Assembly (NCBI RefSeq): GCF_004138205.1
Contig: NZ_RXNQ01000033.1
Span: 62,001-126,000, forward strand
Direction of reading: 5' to 3'
DNA length: 64,000 bases
Source: Pedobacter sp. SYP-B3415
GTDB lineage: Bacteria > Bacteroidota > Bacteroidia > Sphingobacteriales > Sphingobacteriaceae
Both the position numbers and the translations under genes were made by a program. The notes below the pieces were generated by a model. The model ran no database searches, was not told the DNA's origin, and saw nothing but the letters and a program-made list of their open reading frames with translations. Of this stretch, positions 1-7,512 are shown piece by piece. Each line of letters opens with the position of its first letter. Positions within the stretch are counted from its first letter, which is position 1.

Positions 1-349
1 AAAGGATATCTCTAACTTCAAACTCCGTAAAGGTATGCCTGTTGGGGTTCGTGTTACATTGCGCGACAACAACATGTATGAGTTTCTTGACCGCCTGATC
101 GCTGTTGCCCTGCCACGTATTCGTGACTTCAAAGGTATCAATGACAAAGGCTTTGACGGAAAAGGAAATTATACCCTCGGTATTACCGAGCAGATCATTT
201 TCCCTGAGATCAACATCGATAAGATCAATAAAATTTTAGGGATGGATATTACTTTCGTAACTTCGGCGAATTCTGACGTAGAAGCGCTGGAATTACTGAA
301 ACAATTCGGTTTACCATTTAAAAATCAAAATATCATTACTAATGGCTAA
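1..349 (+). CDS. rplE: 50S ribosomal protein L5 (5'-truncated by window edge)
   Basis: Large-subunit protein L5, which binds 5S rRNA in the central protuberance. The gene runs in from outside the window: the frame is open from base 2 and 115 C-terminal residues are present, against roughly 180 for the family. The visible part has the conserved segment [11 protein letters not shown] and the usual ending [11 protein letters not shown]. Its stop codon overlaps the start of rpsN by 8 bases, which suggests translational coupling within the spc section of the ribosomal operon. Identification rests on sequence and on gene order. Confidence 0.97.
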   Translation, partial: KDISNFKLRKGMPVGVRVTLRDNNMYEFLDRLIAVALPRIRDFKGINDKGFDGKGNYTLGITEQIIFPEINIDKINKILGMDITFVTSANSDVEALELLKQFGLPFKNQNIITNG

Positions 350-611
350 AGAAGGTGTAAAAGCGCGCGAATTAAAACGCCAGAAACTGGTAGCGAAATT
401 CGCAGAGAAACGTGCAGCATTGAAAGCAGCCGGCGATTATGAAGCTTTGGACAAGTTGCCAAAGAATGCATCACCGGTACGTTTACACAACCGTTGCAAG
501 CTTACCGGCCGTCCGCGTGGTTTCATGCGTACATTCGGTATCTCAAGGGTAACTTTCCGCGACATGGCGCTCGCAGGTAAGATCCCCGGGGTAAAGAAAG
601 CAAGCTGGTAA
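342..611 (+). CDS. rpsN: 30S ribosomal protein S14, short zinc-free form
   Basis: Small-subunit protein S14, which assembles late into the head of the 30S subunit. The product is 89 residues and ends in the family signature [25 protein letters not shown] tail (ending KKASW). It lacks the paired CxxC zinc ligands of the short zinc-binding S14, so it is the C-minus type. It starts inside the last codons of rplE (8-base overlap). It is followed by a 145-base gap, unusually long for this operon, which holds a large hairpin before rpsH. Confidence 0.97.
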   Translation: MAKEGVKARELKRQKLVAKFAEKRAALKAAGDYEALDKLPKNASPVRLHNRCKLTGRPRGFMRTFGISRVTFRDMALAGKIPGVKKASW

Positions 612-626
612 CAAGCCCGAAGGATC

Positions 627-673
627 AAAATCAAAGACTGAAGCGCGCTCAGGCCGCTTTGGTCTTTGGTTTT
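627..673 (+). promoter_or_regulatory. Long hairpin between rpsN and rpsH
   Basis: Positions 627-645 pair with 655-673 without interruption (19 bp counting G-U pairs) around a 9-base loop. The 3' arm ends in GGTTTT and is followed by A, so there is no full U-tract. It may act as an attenuator, RNA-processing site or protein-binding site for the downstream part of the operon. The structure is read directly from the sequence; its function is inference. Confidence 0.6.
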
Positions 674-756
674 ACATCGTTTGGCATTTACAGAATTTTA
701 ACCGGTAGAAGGTCCGTTAATATTGGAGAGGAAACCACTACCACAACAAAATCATA

Positions 757-1155
757 ATGAATACAGATCCAATAGCAGATTATTTAACAAGAGTAAGGAA
801 CGCCATTAAGGCCAACCACAGAGTTGTAGAAGTTCCTGCATCAAACCTTAAAAAGGAAATTACTAAAGTTCTTTTTGACAAAGGTTACATCGCGAATTAC
901 AAGTTTGAGGATAACAATGCTCAGGGAACGATCAAGATCGCCCTTAAGTACAATCCGATTACAAGAATTCCTGCTATTCGTACATTGGTGCGAGTAAGTA
1001 AACCAGGTTTGAGACAGTATGCAGGCGTAGACAATATGCCAAGAGTATTAAACGGTTTAGGTATCGCAATCTTATCTACTTCCAAAGGTGTAATGACCGA
1101 CAAGGAAGCAGCCAAATTGAATATTGGTGGTGAGGTATTGTGTCACGTTTATTAA
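757..1155 (+). CDS. rpsH: 30S ribosomal protein S8
   Basis: Small-subunit protein S8, which binds helix 21 of 16S rRNA and in enterobacteria also represses its own operon. The product has 132 residues, the normal length. It begins MNTDPIADYLTRVRNA and ends GGEVLCHVY, both family signatures (DxiadmLTRIRNA and GGExLCxVW). It lies 145 bases after rpsN behind a long hairpin, and 15 bases before rplF. Gene order and both termini agree, so the assignment is secure. Confidence 0.98.
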   Translation: MNTDPIADYLTRVRNAIKANHRVVEVPASNLKKEITKVLFDKGYIANYKFEDNNAQGTIKIALKYNPITRIPAIRTLVRVSKPGLRQYAGVDNMPRVLNGLGIAILSTSKGVMTDKEAAKLNIGGEVLCHVY

Positions 1156-1156
1156 T

Positions 1157-1162
1157 AGGAGG
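1157..1162 (+). promoter_or_regulatory. Shine-Dalgarno-like AGGAGG before rplF
   Basis: A perfect AGGAGG lies 8 bases before the rplF ATG, between rpsH and rplF. This is unusual here: most genes in the window, including the other ribosomal genes, lack such a site, as is typical for Bacteroidota. Confidence 0.6.
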
Positions 1163-1170
1163 AAAGCACA

Positions 1171-1728
1171 ATGTCAAGAGTAGGAAAAGCCCCAATTACA
1201 ATTCCCGCAGGTGTAACAGTTACCGTTTCAAATGAAAATTTGGTAACAGTGAAGGGTCCGAAAGGAGAATTACACCAGGCAGTTGATTCAGACATCACTG
1301 TACAACAGGAAGACGGCGTTTTAACCGTTGTTCGTCCGTCAGATCAAAAAAGGCACAAAGCATTGCACGGTCTTTACCGCGCTTTGATCAACAACATGGT
1401 TGTTGGTGTTACCGAAGGTTACAAGGTTGAGCAGGAACTGGTAGGTGTGGGTTACCGCGCCAGCAACCAGGGAAATACACTGGACCTCGTTCTGGGTTAT
1501 TCTCACCACTATGTATTCCAGGTGCCAAAAGAAATTAAAGTTACAACCGCTTCTGAGAAAGGCCAGACGCCAAAGATCATTTTAGAGAGCATTGACAAAC
1601 AACTGATTGGCCAGGTAGCGGCAAAAATCCGCTCACTGCGTGCACCAGAGCCATACAAAGGTAAAGGTATCAAGTTTGTGGGTGAGGTATTGAGAAGAAA
1701 AGCAGGTAAATCAGCATCTAAAAAATAA
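1171..1728 (+). CDS. rplF: 50S ribosomal protein L6
   Basis: Large-subunit protein L6, located near the base of the L7/L12 stalk and the GTPase centre. The product has 185 residues, made of two related beta-rich domains. It begins MSRVGKAPITIPAGV and carries the C-terminal signature PEPYKGKGIKF, which is diagnostic for bacterial L6. It ends in a basic tail KAGKSASKK. It is the one ribosomal gene here with a clear Shine-Dalgarno sequence in front. rplR follows after 6 bases. Confidence 0.98.
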   Translation: MSRVGKAPITIPAGVTVTVSNENLVTVKGPKGELHQAVDSDITVQQEDGVLTVVRPSDQKRHKALHGLYRALINNMVVGVTEGYKVEQELVGVGYRASNQGNTLDLVLGYSHHYVFQVPKEIKVTTASEKGQTPKIILESIDKQLIGQVAAKIRSLRAPEPYKGKGIKFVGEVLRRKAGKSASKK

Positions 1729-1734
1729 GGAATC

Positions 1735-2088
1735 ATGGCAGGTAAAAAATTATCACGAAGAGATCGTATCAAAAAAGGGATCAGAAAAAGACTTACCGGT
1801 TCTGCTGAGCGCCCTCGTTTATCGGTATTCAGAAGCAATAAAGGCATCTATGCGCAGGTTATCAATGATGTTACAGGCAGTACCATCGTTTCAGCCTCAA
1901 GTTTGTCAAAAGATTTTTCTGCATCAGGCAGCAAATCTGAACAGTCTCAGGCTGTTGGCAAACTGATCGCAGAAAAAGCCATTGCAGCTGGTGTAAAAGA
2001 AGTTGTTTTTGACAGGAATGGTTACTTGTACCACGGACGTGTCAAATCACTTGCAGAAGGTGCACGTGAAGGTGGTTTAGTATTTTAA
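1735..2088 (+). CDS. rplR: 50S ribosomal protein L18
   Basis: Large-subunit protein L18, which binds 5S rRNA together with L5 and L25-type proteins. The product has 117 residues, the normal length. It has the basic N terminus ([19 protein letters not shown]), the core [14 protein letters not shown], and the ending [23 protein letters not shown] in the family pattern. It sits 6 bases after rplF and 17 bases before rpsE in the conserved spc order, so it is very likely co-translated and co-regulated with them. Confidence 0.98.
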   Translation: MAGKKLSRRDRIKKGIRKRLTGSAERPRLSVFRSNKGIYAQVINDVTGSTIVSASSLSKDFSASGSKSEQSQAVGKLIAEKAIAAGVKEVVFDRNGYLYHGRVKSLAEGAREGGLVF

Positions 2089-2105
2089 TTCATAACACAG
2101 ATCAA

Positions 2106-2624
2106 ATGTCAACTATCAATATAAAAAGAGTTAAGTCTAGCGAGATCGAGTTGAAAGACCGTCTGGTTAGCATTCAGCGTGTTGCCAAAGTAACCAAAGG
2201 CGGCCGTACCTTCAGCTTCTCTGCCATCGTGGTAGTAGGAGACGAGAACGGTGTTGTTGGTTACGGTCTTGGTAAAGCGAAAGAGGTAACAGAAGCGATT
2301 GCCAAAGGTGTGGACGACGCGAAAAAGAACCTGGTTAAAGTTCCGGTTCTGAACGGTACAGTTCCTCACGAGCAAATCGGTAAATTTTCAGGCGGTTTTG
2401 TTCTGATCAAACCAGCTGCAGTCGGTACCGGTGTAATTGCCGGTGGTGCGATGCGTGCAGTATTGGAGAGTGCAGGTATCCATAACGTACTTGCCAAATC
2501 AAAAGGTTCATCCAACCCACACAACGTGGTAAAAGCAACTGTAGATGCATTGACTAAAATGCGCGATGCCTACACCGTTGCACAACACCGTGGGGTTGAT
2601 CTTAACAAAGTATTTAACGGATAA
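2106..2624 (+). CDS. rpsE: 30S ribosomal protein S5
   Basis: Small-subunit protein S5, involved in decoding accuracy and in the mRNA entry tunnel. The product has 172 residues. It contains the N-terminal double-stranded-RNA-binding fold with the signature [21 protein letters not shown], then the C-terminal domain with [29 protein letters not shown] in pieces typical of the family. The rpmD start follows 4 bases after the stop. No unusual residues or length. Confidence 0.98.
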   Translation: MSTINIKRVKSSEIELKDRLVSIQRVAKVTKGGRTFSFSAIVVVGDENGVVGYGLGKAKEVTEAIAKGVDDAKKNLVKVPVLNGTVPHEQIGKFSGGFVLIKPAAVGTGVIAGGAMRAVLESAGIHNVLAKSKGSSNPHNVVKATVDALTKMRDAYTVAQHRGVDLNKVFNG

Positions 2625-2628
2625 TAAA

Positions 2629-2808
2629 ATGGCTAAGATTAGAATAACCCAGATTAAAAGCGTTATCGACAGAAGCGAGCGCCAAAAGAAAACCGTTCAG
2701 GCTTTAGGTTTGTCAAAAATAAACCAATCTGTAGAGGTTGAAGCTACTCCCCAGATTATCGGGATGGTGAGAAAGGTAAATCACCTGGTAGCTATCGAAA
2801 GTATATAA
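2629..2808 (+). CDS. rpmD: 50S ribosomal protein L30
   Basis: Small large-subunit protein L30, 59 residues, as usual for the family. I start it at the ATG at 2629 rather than at an upstream in-frame codon inside rpsE, because MAKIRITQIKS is the standard N terminus and the spacing to rpsE is then 4 bases. The pattern RQKKTVQALGLSKINQSVE matches L30. A hairpin lies in the 100-base gap that follows, before rplO. Confidence 0.97.
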   Translation: MAKIRITQIKSVIDRSERQKKTVQALGLSKINQSVEVEATPQIIGMVRKVNHLVAIESI

Positions 2809-2812
2809 TTTA

Positions 2813-2848
2813 AAAAGCTGTATCTGTCTTCAGGCAGGTACGGCTTTT
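2813..2848 (+). promoter_or_regulatory. Hairpin between rpmD and rplO
   Basis: Positions 2813-2826 pair with 2835-2848 over 14 bp (two of them G-U) around an 8-base loop, with an A-rich 5' flank and the 3' arm ending in TTTT. It resembles a leaky intrinsic terminator. It may tune expression of the distal operon (rplO, secY and beyond). The structure is seen; the role is inferred. Confidence 0.55.
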
Positions 2849-2909
2849 CATCATGTTTAATCGTTGTCCCTGATTAGTGAAAGCGAAGGGCAACACAACA
2901 AGTTTTAAA

Positions 2910-3356
2910 ATGAACTTAAGTAATCTGAAACCTGCAAAAGGTTCTGTTAAAGGTGGTAAAAGAATTGGTCGTGGTACAGGTTCAGGCCGTGGTGGAACAT
3001 CTACACGTGGTCATAAAGGTGCCGGATCCCGCTCAGGAACAAGCACAAAGGTAGGTTTCGAAGGTGGTCAGATGCCACTTCAGCGCCGTGTACCAAAGGT
3101 TGGTTTCAAACCAATTAACCGTACAGAGTATGTAGGTGTAAACCTCGACGTACTGCAGGGTCTTGCTGAAAAATTCAATTTGGAAAGCGTAGATTTCGCA
3201 ACCTTGAAAGAACATGGTCTTGTTTCAAAGAACGACCTGGTAAAAATTCTTGGTCGTGGCGAAGTTAAAGCTAAATTGAATGTTAAAGCACACGCCTTCT
3301 CAGCATCTGCACAAAAAGCGATCGAAGCTGCCGGCGGGTCAATCGAAAAATTGTAA
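2910..3356 (+). CDS. rplO: 50S ribosomal protein L15
   Basis: Large-subunit protein L15, an early assembly protein. From the ATG at 2910 the product has 148 residues and begins [18 protein letters not shown], the normal N terminus; a GTG 33 bases upstream would add residues that do not look like the family. The Gly/Arg-rich segment [20 protein letters not shown] is the L15 signature. The final base of its TAA is the first base of the secY ATG, so translation of secY is probably coupled to it. Confidence 0.97.
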   Translation: MNLSNLKPAKGSVKGGKRIGRGTGSGRGGTSTRGHKGAGSRSGTSTKVGFEGGQMPLQRRVPKVGFKPINRTEYVGVNLDVLQGLAEKFNLESVDFATLKEHGLVSKNDLVKILGRGEVKAKLNVKAHAFSASAQKAIEAAGGSIEKL

Positions 3357-4690
3357 TGAAAAAGCTATTTACTACTTTAAGTAATATCTGGAAAATTCAG
3401 GAATTAAAAGAGCGTATCTTATTTACGCTCTTAATTCTTGTTATCTACAGGTTCGTGTGCCAGGTTGTATTGCCGGGCGTAGACGCGAACGTGTTGGGCC
3501 AAAATCAAAAATCAGGTCTGCTCGGCCTGTTAGACATGTTTGCCGGTGGTGCCTTTTCGAAGGTTTCTATCGTGGCGCTTGGCGTAATGCCATACATCTC
3601 TGCCTCTATCGTGGTGCAGTTGCTTGGTATCGCCGTTCCCTCTTTCCAGAAAATGCAGAAAGAAGGTGAAAGCGGACGCAAAAAACTAAACCAGATTACC
3701 CGTTACCTTACCGTTGCCATTACCATCGTTCAATCTGTTGGTTATGTGAAAACGCAGGTTCCGGAAGATGCTATTCTGATTAACCATACCCTGTTCTACA
3801 TCCTTTCTACTTTCGTGCTTACTGCGGGAACACTTTTCGTGATGTGGCTGGGTGAAAAGATTACCGACAAAGGTATCGGCAACGGAACATCACTTATTAT
3901 CATGGTCGGCATTATTGCGCGCCTTCCTATTGCATTGCAGCAGGAAGTAAGTTCGAGAGCTGCCGGACAAGGCGGCGGCCTGATTGCCCTCGTGGTAGAG
4001 ATCGTTGCACTGTTTGCTGTTGTGATGTTTACCATCCTGATTGTTCAGGGTGTGCGTAAAGTTCCTGTTCAGTATGCCAAAAAAATTGTAGGCAACAAAC
4101 AATTTGGCGGTGTAAGACAATACATCCCATTAAAGGTTAATGCTGCCGGTGTAATGCCGATCATCTTTGCTCAGGCGCTGATGTTTATTCCTGCGGGTCT
4201 GACCGGGTTTTTCCCGTCGCTTCAGAACAGCTGGCTGAGCGCGTACAGCGACTATACGTCTGTTACCTACAGCGTAACTTTTGCAATTCTTATTATCGCG
4301 TTTACATTTTTCTATACAGCCATCACGGTTAACCCGACTCAGATGTCTGACGACATGAAAAAGAACGGCGGCTTTATTCCGGGTATCAAACCAGGCTTTG
4401 CTACATCAAGCTTTATTGATGATGTGATTTCGAAGATCACCTTTCCCGGTGCAATCTTCCTTGCTATCATTGCAATTCTGCCATCTGTAGCTGTTAAATT
4501 TGGTATCGCTTCTGAGTTTGCACATTTTTACGGTGGTACATCACTTCTTATCCTGGTGGGCGTTGTTCTTGATACGCTGCAGCAGGTTGAGAGTTATTTG
4601 CTTATGCGTCATTACGACGGTTTGATGAAAACCGGCCGTGTAACCGGACGTACAGGTATTCCTGCAGCAGGCAATAACGCCGCGTTGTAA
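3356..4690 (+). CDS. secY: Protein translocase channel subunit SecY
   Basis: Pore-forming subunit of the SecYEG translocon in the inner membrane, which passes unfolded proteins to the periplasm or into the bilayer. The product has 444 residues with about ten hydrophobic segments. Family marks are the plug region near MFAGGAFSKVSIVALGVMPYI in pieces, the cytoplasmic loop around VRKVPVQYAKK, and ESYLLMRHYDGLMK near the C terminus. It overlaps the rplO stop by one base, the usual place for secY in the spc operon. map follows after 9 bases. Confidence 0.98.
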   Translation: MKKLFTTLSNIWKIQELKERILFTLLILVIYRFVCQVVLPGVDANVLGQNQKSGLLGLLDMFAGGAFSKVSIVALGVMPYISASIVVQLLGIAVPSFQKMQKEGESGRKKLNQITRYLTVAITIVQSVGYVKTQVPEDAILINHTLFYILSTFVLTAGTLFVMWLGEKITDKGIGNGTSLIIMVGIIARLPIALQQEVSSRAAGQGGGLIALVVEIVALFAVVMFTILIVQGVRKVPVQYAKKIVGNKQFGGVRQYIPLKVNAAGVMPIIFAQALMFIPAGLTGFFPSLQNSWLSAYSDYTSVTYSVTFAILIIAFTFFYTAITVNPTQMSDDMKKNGGFIPGIKPGFATSSFIDDVISKITFPGAIFLAIIAILPSVAVKFGIASEFAHFYGGTSLLILVGVVLDTLQQVESYLLMRHYDGLMKTGRVTGRTGIPAAGNNAAL

Positions 4691-4699
4691 TCAGCACTG

Positions 4700-5485
4700 A
4701 TGTCAAAGATACGGTACAAGACAGACGACGAAATCGAATTGATCAGGGAAAGCGCGATGTTGGTTTCCCTGACTCTTGCTGAAGTAGCAAAAGTGATCGC
4801 TCCTGGCATTACGACACTGCAGCTCGATAAGCTTGCGTATGAATTCATCAGCGACCATCAGGCTATTCCCGCGTTTTTAAACTATAACGGGTTTCCATAT
4901 TCTTTATGCATATCGCCTAACGAGCAAGTGGTTCACGGCTTTCCGGGCGATCATGTGATCAGAGAAGGTGACCTGATCTCGGTCGACTGCGGCGTAATCA
5001 AAAACGGATTTTTTGGCGATTCTGCCTTTACGTTCTCGATTGGCGAAGTGAGCGCTGAAAAGCAAAAGCTGGTTCGTGTTACGAAAGAATGCCTGGATCT
5101 GGCTGTCAGTAAAGCCACAGCCGGAATGCGTGTTGGCGATGTTGGTTTTGCCTGTCAGCAGCATGCTGAGGTAAACGGCTTTGGTGTGGTTCGGGAGTTG
5201 GTTGGTCACGGCGTAGGGTTTGAACTTCATGAAAAACCGGAGGTAGCCAACTATGGGAAACGCGGCAGCGGAATCAAACTCGAAGAGGGGATGGTGATAG
5301 CGATTGAGCCTATGATCAATGCCGGGGTAGCCGGTGTTAAATTCTGGCAGGATGGCTGGACAGTTACAACCAAAGACAACAAGCCTTCCGCTCATTTCGA
5401 ACACACGGTAGCCGTGCGTAAAGGGAAACCCGACGTGTTGTCGAGCTTTTCTCCCATAGAGGAAGTTTTGCAACAAAAAAAATAA
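4700..5485 (+). CDS. map: Type I methionine aminopeptidase
   Basis: Removes the initiator methionine from nascent proteins; a cytosolic metalloenzyme. The product has 261 residues, normal for type I. The metal ligands can be seen in order: Asp in SVDCG, Asp in GDSAF, His in GHGVG, Glu in AIEPM and Glu in AHFEHT. It sits 9 bases after secY, the common order in bacteria. A 71-base gap with a promoter-like motif separates it from infA. Confidence 0.97.
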   Translation: MSKIRYKTDDEIELIRESAMLVSLTLAEVAKVIAPGITTLQLDKLAYEFISDHQAIPAFLNYNGFPYSLCISPNEQVVHGFPGDHVIREGDLISVDCGVIKNGFFGDSAFTFSIGEVSAEKQKLVRVTKECLDLAVSKATAGMRVGDVGFACQQHAEVNGFGVVRELVGHGVGFELHEKPEVANYGKRGSGIKLEEGMVIAIEPMINAGVAGVKFWQDGWTVTTKDNKPSAHFEHTVAVRKGKPDVLSSFSPIEEVLQQKK

Positions 5486-5504
5486 ATATTTGATTTTTTT
5501 TATT

Positions 5505-5512
5505 TAATTTTG
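5505..5512 (+). promoter_or_regulatory. Candidate -7 promoter element before infA
   Basis: TAATTTTG at 5505-5512 matches the Bacteroidota -7 consensus TAnnTTTG, about 45 bases before the infA start. A TTTG lies upstream at 5489-5492, but only 12 bases away, shorter than the usual spacing of about 19. An internal promoter for infA-rpmJ and the alpha-operon genes is plausible. Confidence 0.4.
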
Positions 5513-5556
5513 CAACCCTGTTTAGAAGCAGCTAATTAAGTAAATATCAATAAAAT

Positions 5557-5775
5557 ATGGCTAAACAAGCCTCAATTGAACAAGACGGAGTAATTAAGGA
5601 AGCATTGTCAAACGCTATGTTCCGGGTAGAACTGGAAAACGGGCATGAGATTATTGCACATATTTCGGGCAAGATGCGGATGCACTACATCAAAATTCTT
5701 CCCGGTGATAAAGTAAAACTGGAGATGTCGCCTTACGACCTAACGAAAGGCCGGATCACTTATAGATATAAATAA
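5557..5775 (+). CDS. infA: Translation initiation factor IF-1
   Basis: Binds the ribosomal A site during initiation and helps IF-2 and IF-3. The product has 72 residues forming a single OB fold, exactly the family size. Signatures are [20 protein letters not shown] at the N terminus and [23 protein letters not shown] further on. It lies between map and rpmJ, its usual position, and probably has its own promoter in the gap before it. Confidence 0.98.
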   Translation: MAKQASIEQDGVIKEALSNAMFRVELENGHEIIAHISGKMRMHYIKILPGDKVKLEMSPYDLTKGRITYRYK

Positions 5776-5777
5776 CA

Positions 5778-5894
5778 ATGAAAGTAAGATCATCAATCAA
5801 GAAGCGTAGCGCTGATTGCAAGGTAATTCGTCGTAAAGGGAAGCTTTACGTGATCAACAAGAAGAACCCGAAATACAAGCAACGTCAAGGTTAG
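5778..5894 (+). CDS. rpmJ: 50S ribosomal protein L36, zinc-free form
   Basis: Large-subunit protein L36, 38 residues, beginning [20 protein letters not shown] and ending YKQRQG. It starts 2 bases after the infA stop. Standard L36 binds zinc with three Cys and one His; only one Cys (residue 14) is present here and the His is gone, so this version cannot hold zinc in the usual way. Cysteine loss in L36 is known in several lineages. The match and position make the call secure despite its small size. Confidence 0.96.
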   Translation: MKVRSSIKKRSADCKVIRRKGKLYVINKKNPKYKQRQG

Positions 5895-5912
5895 TAAAGA
5901 AAATTAATCAAT

Positions 5913-5959
5913 TTTTAAAGCTAAGAGTCGCCGGCTAGAGGCCGGACGATACTTTAAAA
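5913..5959 (+). promoter_or_regulatory. S4-type ribosomal leader candidate, copy 1 (before rpsM)
   Basis: Outer stem TTTTAAAG (5913-5920) pairs with CTTTAAAA (5952-5959). Inside, TCG pairs with CGA, then a bulged A at 5946, then CCGGC (5931-5935) pairs with GCCGG (5941-5945) around the loop TAGAG. The rpsM ATG is 10 bases further on. A near-identical copy precedes rpsD. Ribosomal protein S4 represses the alpha operon in E. coli, and S4-linked leader motifs have been described in Bacteroidota (from memory), so S4 binding is the leading idea. Confidence 0.75.
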
Positions 5960-5969
5960 TAACAAAAGC

Positions 5970-6347
5970 ATGGCAAGGATATCAGGTATTGATTTACCAA
6001 GAAACAAAAGAGGAGAAATCGGACTAACCTACATCTACGGAGTAGGCCGGTCAACTGCGCAGCGTATCTTAACGCAGGCAGGTATCGATTTCAGCAAAAA
6101 AGTACAGGACTGGTCTGATGACGAACTGTCAGCCATCCGTACCATTATTAACGACGAGATCAAAGTAGAAGGTGCTCTGCGTTCTGAAGTTCAACTGAAC
6201 ATTAAACGTTTGATGGATATTGGTTGCTATCGTGGTCTTCGCCACAGAAAGGGTCTCCCTTCACGTGGACAGCGTACAAAGAATAACTCACGTACCCGTA
6301 AAGGCAAGAGAAAAACAGTTGCAAACAAGAAAAAAGCTACTAAATAA
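5970..6347 (+). CDS. rpsM: 30S ribosomal protein S13
   Basis: Small-subunit head protein S13, which contacts the P-site tRNA and forms intersubunit bridges. The product has 125 residues, begins [20 protein letters not shown] and has the C-terminal signature [21 protein letters not shown]. It opens the alpha-operon part (rpsM, rpsK, rpsD, rpoA, rplQ). It is preceded by copy 1 of a structured leader 10 bases before its start, so its translation may be controlled there. Confidence 0.98.
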   Translation: MARISGIDLPRNKRGEIGLTYIYGVGRSTAQRILTQAGIDFSKKVQDWSDDELSAIRTIINDEIKVEGALRSEVQLNIKRLMDIGCYRGLRHRKGLPSRGQRTKNNSRTRKGKRKTVANKKKATK

Positions 6348-6369
6348 CAAGTAGTATCAAACAATAATC

Positions 6370-6759
6370 ATGGCTAAGAGTAAAAAAGTTACCAAAAAGC
6401 GTATTGTTGTGATCGAACCTGTTGGGCAGGCGCACATCAATGCTACTTTTAACAATATCATCGTTACCCTGACCAACAACAACGGTCAGACTATTTCATG
6501 GTCTTCTGCAGGCAAAATGGGCTTCAAAGGTTCTAAGAAGAATACGCCTTATGCAGCAGGTCAGGCAGCTTCAGATTGCGGAAAGGTCGCTTTTGACCTG
6601 GGTCTTCGCAAGGTTGAAGTGTTCGTTAAAGGACCAGGTGCTGGCCGTGAGTCAGCAATCCGTACCCTGCAGGTTGCAGGTATCGAAGTAATGTCTATCA
6701 AAGACATCACCCCGCTTCCGCACAACGGTTGCCGTCCTCCAAAGAAAAGAAGAGTTTAA
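6370..6759 (+). CDS. rpsK: 30S ribosomal protein S11
   Basis: Small-subunit platform protein S11, near the E site and the mRNA exit. The product has 129 residues. Signatures include [58 protein letters not shown] and the ending [12 protein letters not shown]. It follows rpsM by 22 bases. The 64-base gap after it contains copy 2 of the leader element that also precedes rpsM. Confidence 0.98.
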   Translation: MAKSKKVTKKRIVVIEPVGQAHINATFNNIIVTLTNNNGQTISWSSAGKMGFKGSKKNTPYAAGQAASDCGKVAFDLGLRKVEVFVKGPGAGRESAIRTLQVAGIEVMSIKDITPLPHNGCRPPKKRRV

Positions 6760-6767
6760 TCAATCAC

Positions 6768-6814
6768 TTTTAAAGCTAAGAGTCGCCGGTTAGAGGCCGG
6801 ACGATACTTTAAAA
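6768..6814 (+). promoter_or_regulatory. S4-type ribosomal leader candidate, copy 2 (before rpsD)
   Basis: Same architecture as the copy before rpsM: outer stem 6768-6775 with 6807-6814, TCG/CGA, a bulged A at 6801, and CCGGT (6786-6790) pairing with GCCGG (6796-6800) around TAGAG. The one difference in the inner stem, C to T, turns a C-G pair into U-G, so pairing is kept. The rpsD ATG is 9 bases downstream. Placement before the S4 gene itself strengthens the autoregulation idea. Confidence 0.78.
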
Positions 6815-6823
6815 TATACTACA

Positions 6824-7432
6824 ATGGCAAGATATACCGGACCAAAATCCAAAATCGCCCGTAAATTCAGAGAGCCGATCTTCGGCCCTGATAAGGCATT
6901 AGAAAGAAAAAATTACCCTCCCGGACAACATGGTGCGTCTAAAAGAAGAGGTAAACAATCAGAGTATGCAATCCAGTTAATGGAGAAGCAGAAAGTAAAA
7001 TACACTTACGGTGTATTGGAAAAACAATTCAGTAACCTTTTCAAAAAAGCATCTTCACGTCAGGGTATTACTGGTGATAACCTGCTTCAATTGCTCGAGG
7101 CACGCCTTGACAATACTGTTTATCGTTTAGGTCTTTCGACTACACGTTCAGGTGCAAGACAGCTGGTTAGCCATAAACACATTACAGTGAACGGCGAAGT
7201 TGTGAACATTCCTTCTTACCAGCTTCGTGCCGGTGATGTTGTTGCTGTTCGTGAGAAGTCTAAATCGCTTGAGGCCATTTCTGCTTCGGTTGCAGGCCGG
7301 AAGATCAATAAATTCTCCTGGTTAGACTGGAATGCTGATGAGTTGAGCGGAAAGTTCCTGACTTATCCAAACCGCGATGAGATTCCTGAGAACATCAAGG
7401 AAAACCTGATCGTCGAGCTTTACTCTAAGTAA
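6824..7432 (+). CDS. rpsD: 30S ribosomal protein S4
   Basis: Primary assembly protein of the 30S body, and in E. coli the translational repressor of the alpha operon. The product has 202 residues. The N-terminal part has [12 protein letters not shown] and [18 protein letters not shown]. The S4 RNA-binding domain is at about residues 92-155 ([27 protein letters not shown] in family pattern). The N terminus lacks zinc-binding cysteines, so it is the zinc-free form. A leader duplicated from rpsM lies just upstream, and a terminator-like hairpin follows before rpoA. Confidence 0.98.
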   Translation: MARYTGPKSKIARKFREPIFGPDKALERKNYPPGQHGASKRRGKQSEYAIQLMEKQKVKYTYGVLEKQFSNLFKKASSRQGITGDNLLQLLEARLDNTVYRLGLSTTRSGARQLVSHKHITVNGEVVNIPSYQLRAGDVVAVREKSKSLEAISASVAGRKINKFSWLDWNADELSGKFLTYPNRDEIPENIKENLIVELYSK

Positions 7433-7440
7433 ACTTTTAG

Positions 7441-7474
7441 TGTCGATTGCCTGTTTCAGGCAATTGGCATTTTT
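7441..7474 (+). terminator. Terminator-like hairpin between rpsD and rpoA
   Basis: Positions 7441-7453 pair with 7457-7469 (13 bp including G-U pairs) around a TTT loop, and TTTTT follows at 7470-7474. This has the form of an intrinsic terminator inside the operon. It probably lets some polymerase through and so lowers rpoA and rplQ relative to the S-protein genes, or works as a regulated attenuator. Confidence 0.6.
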
Positions 7475-7512
7475 GGCTTTACATAATTAATAACGAAAAA
7501 GAAACATTATAA

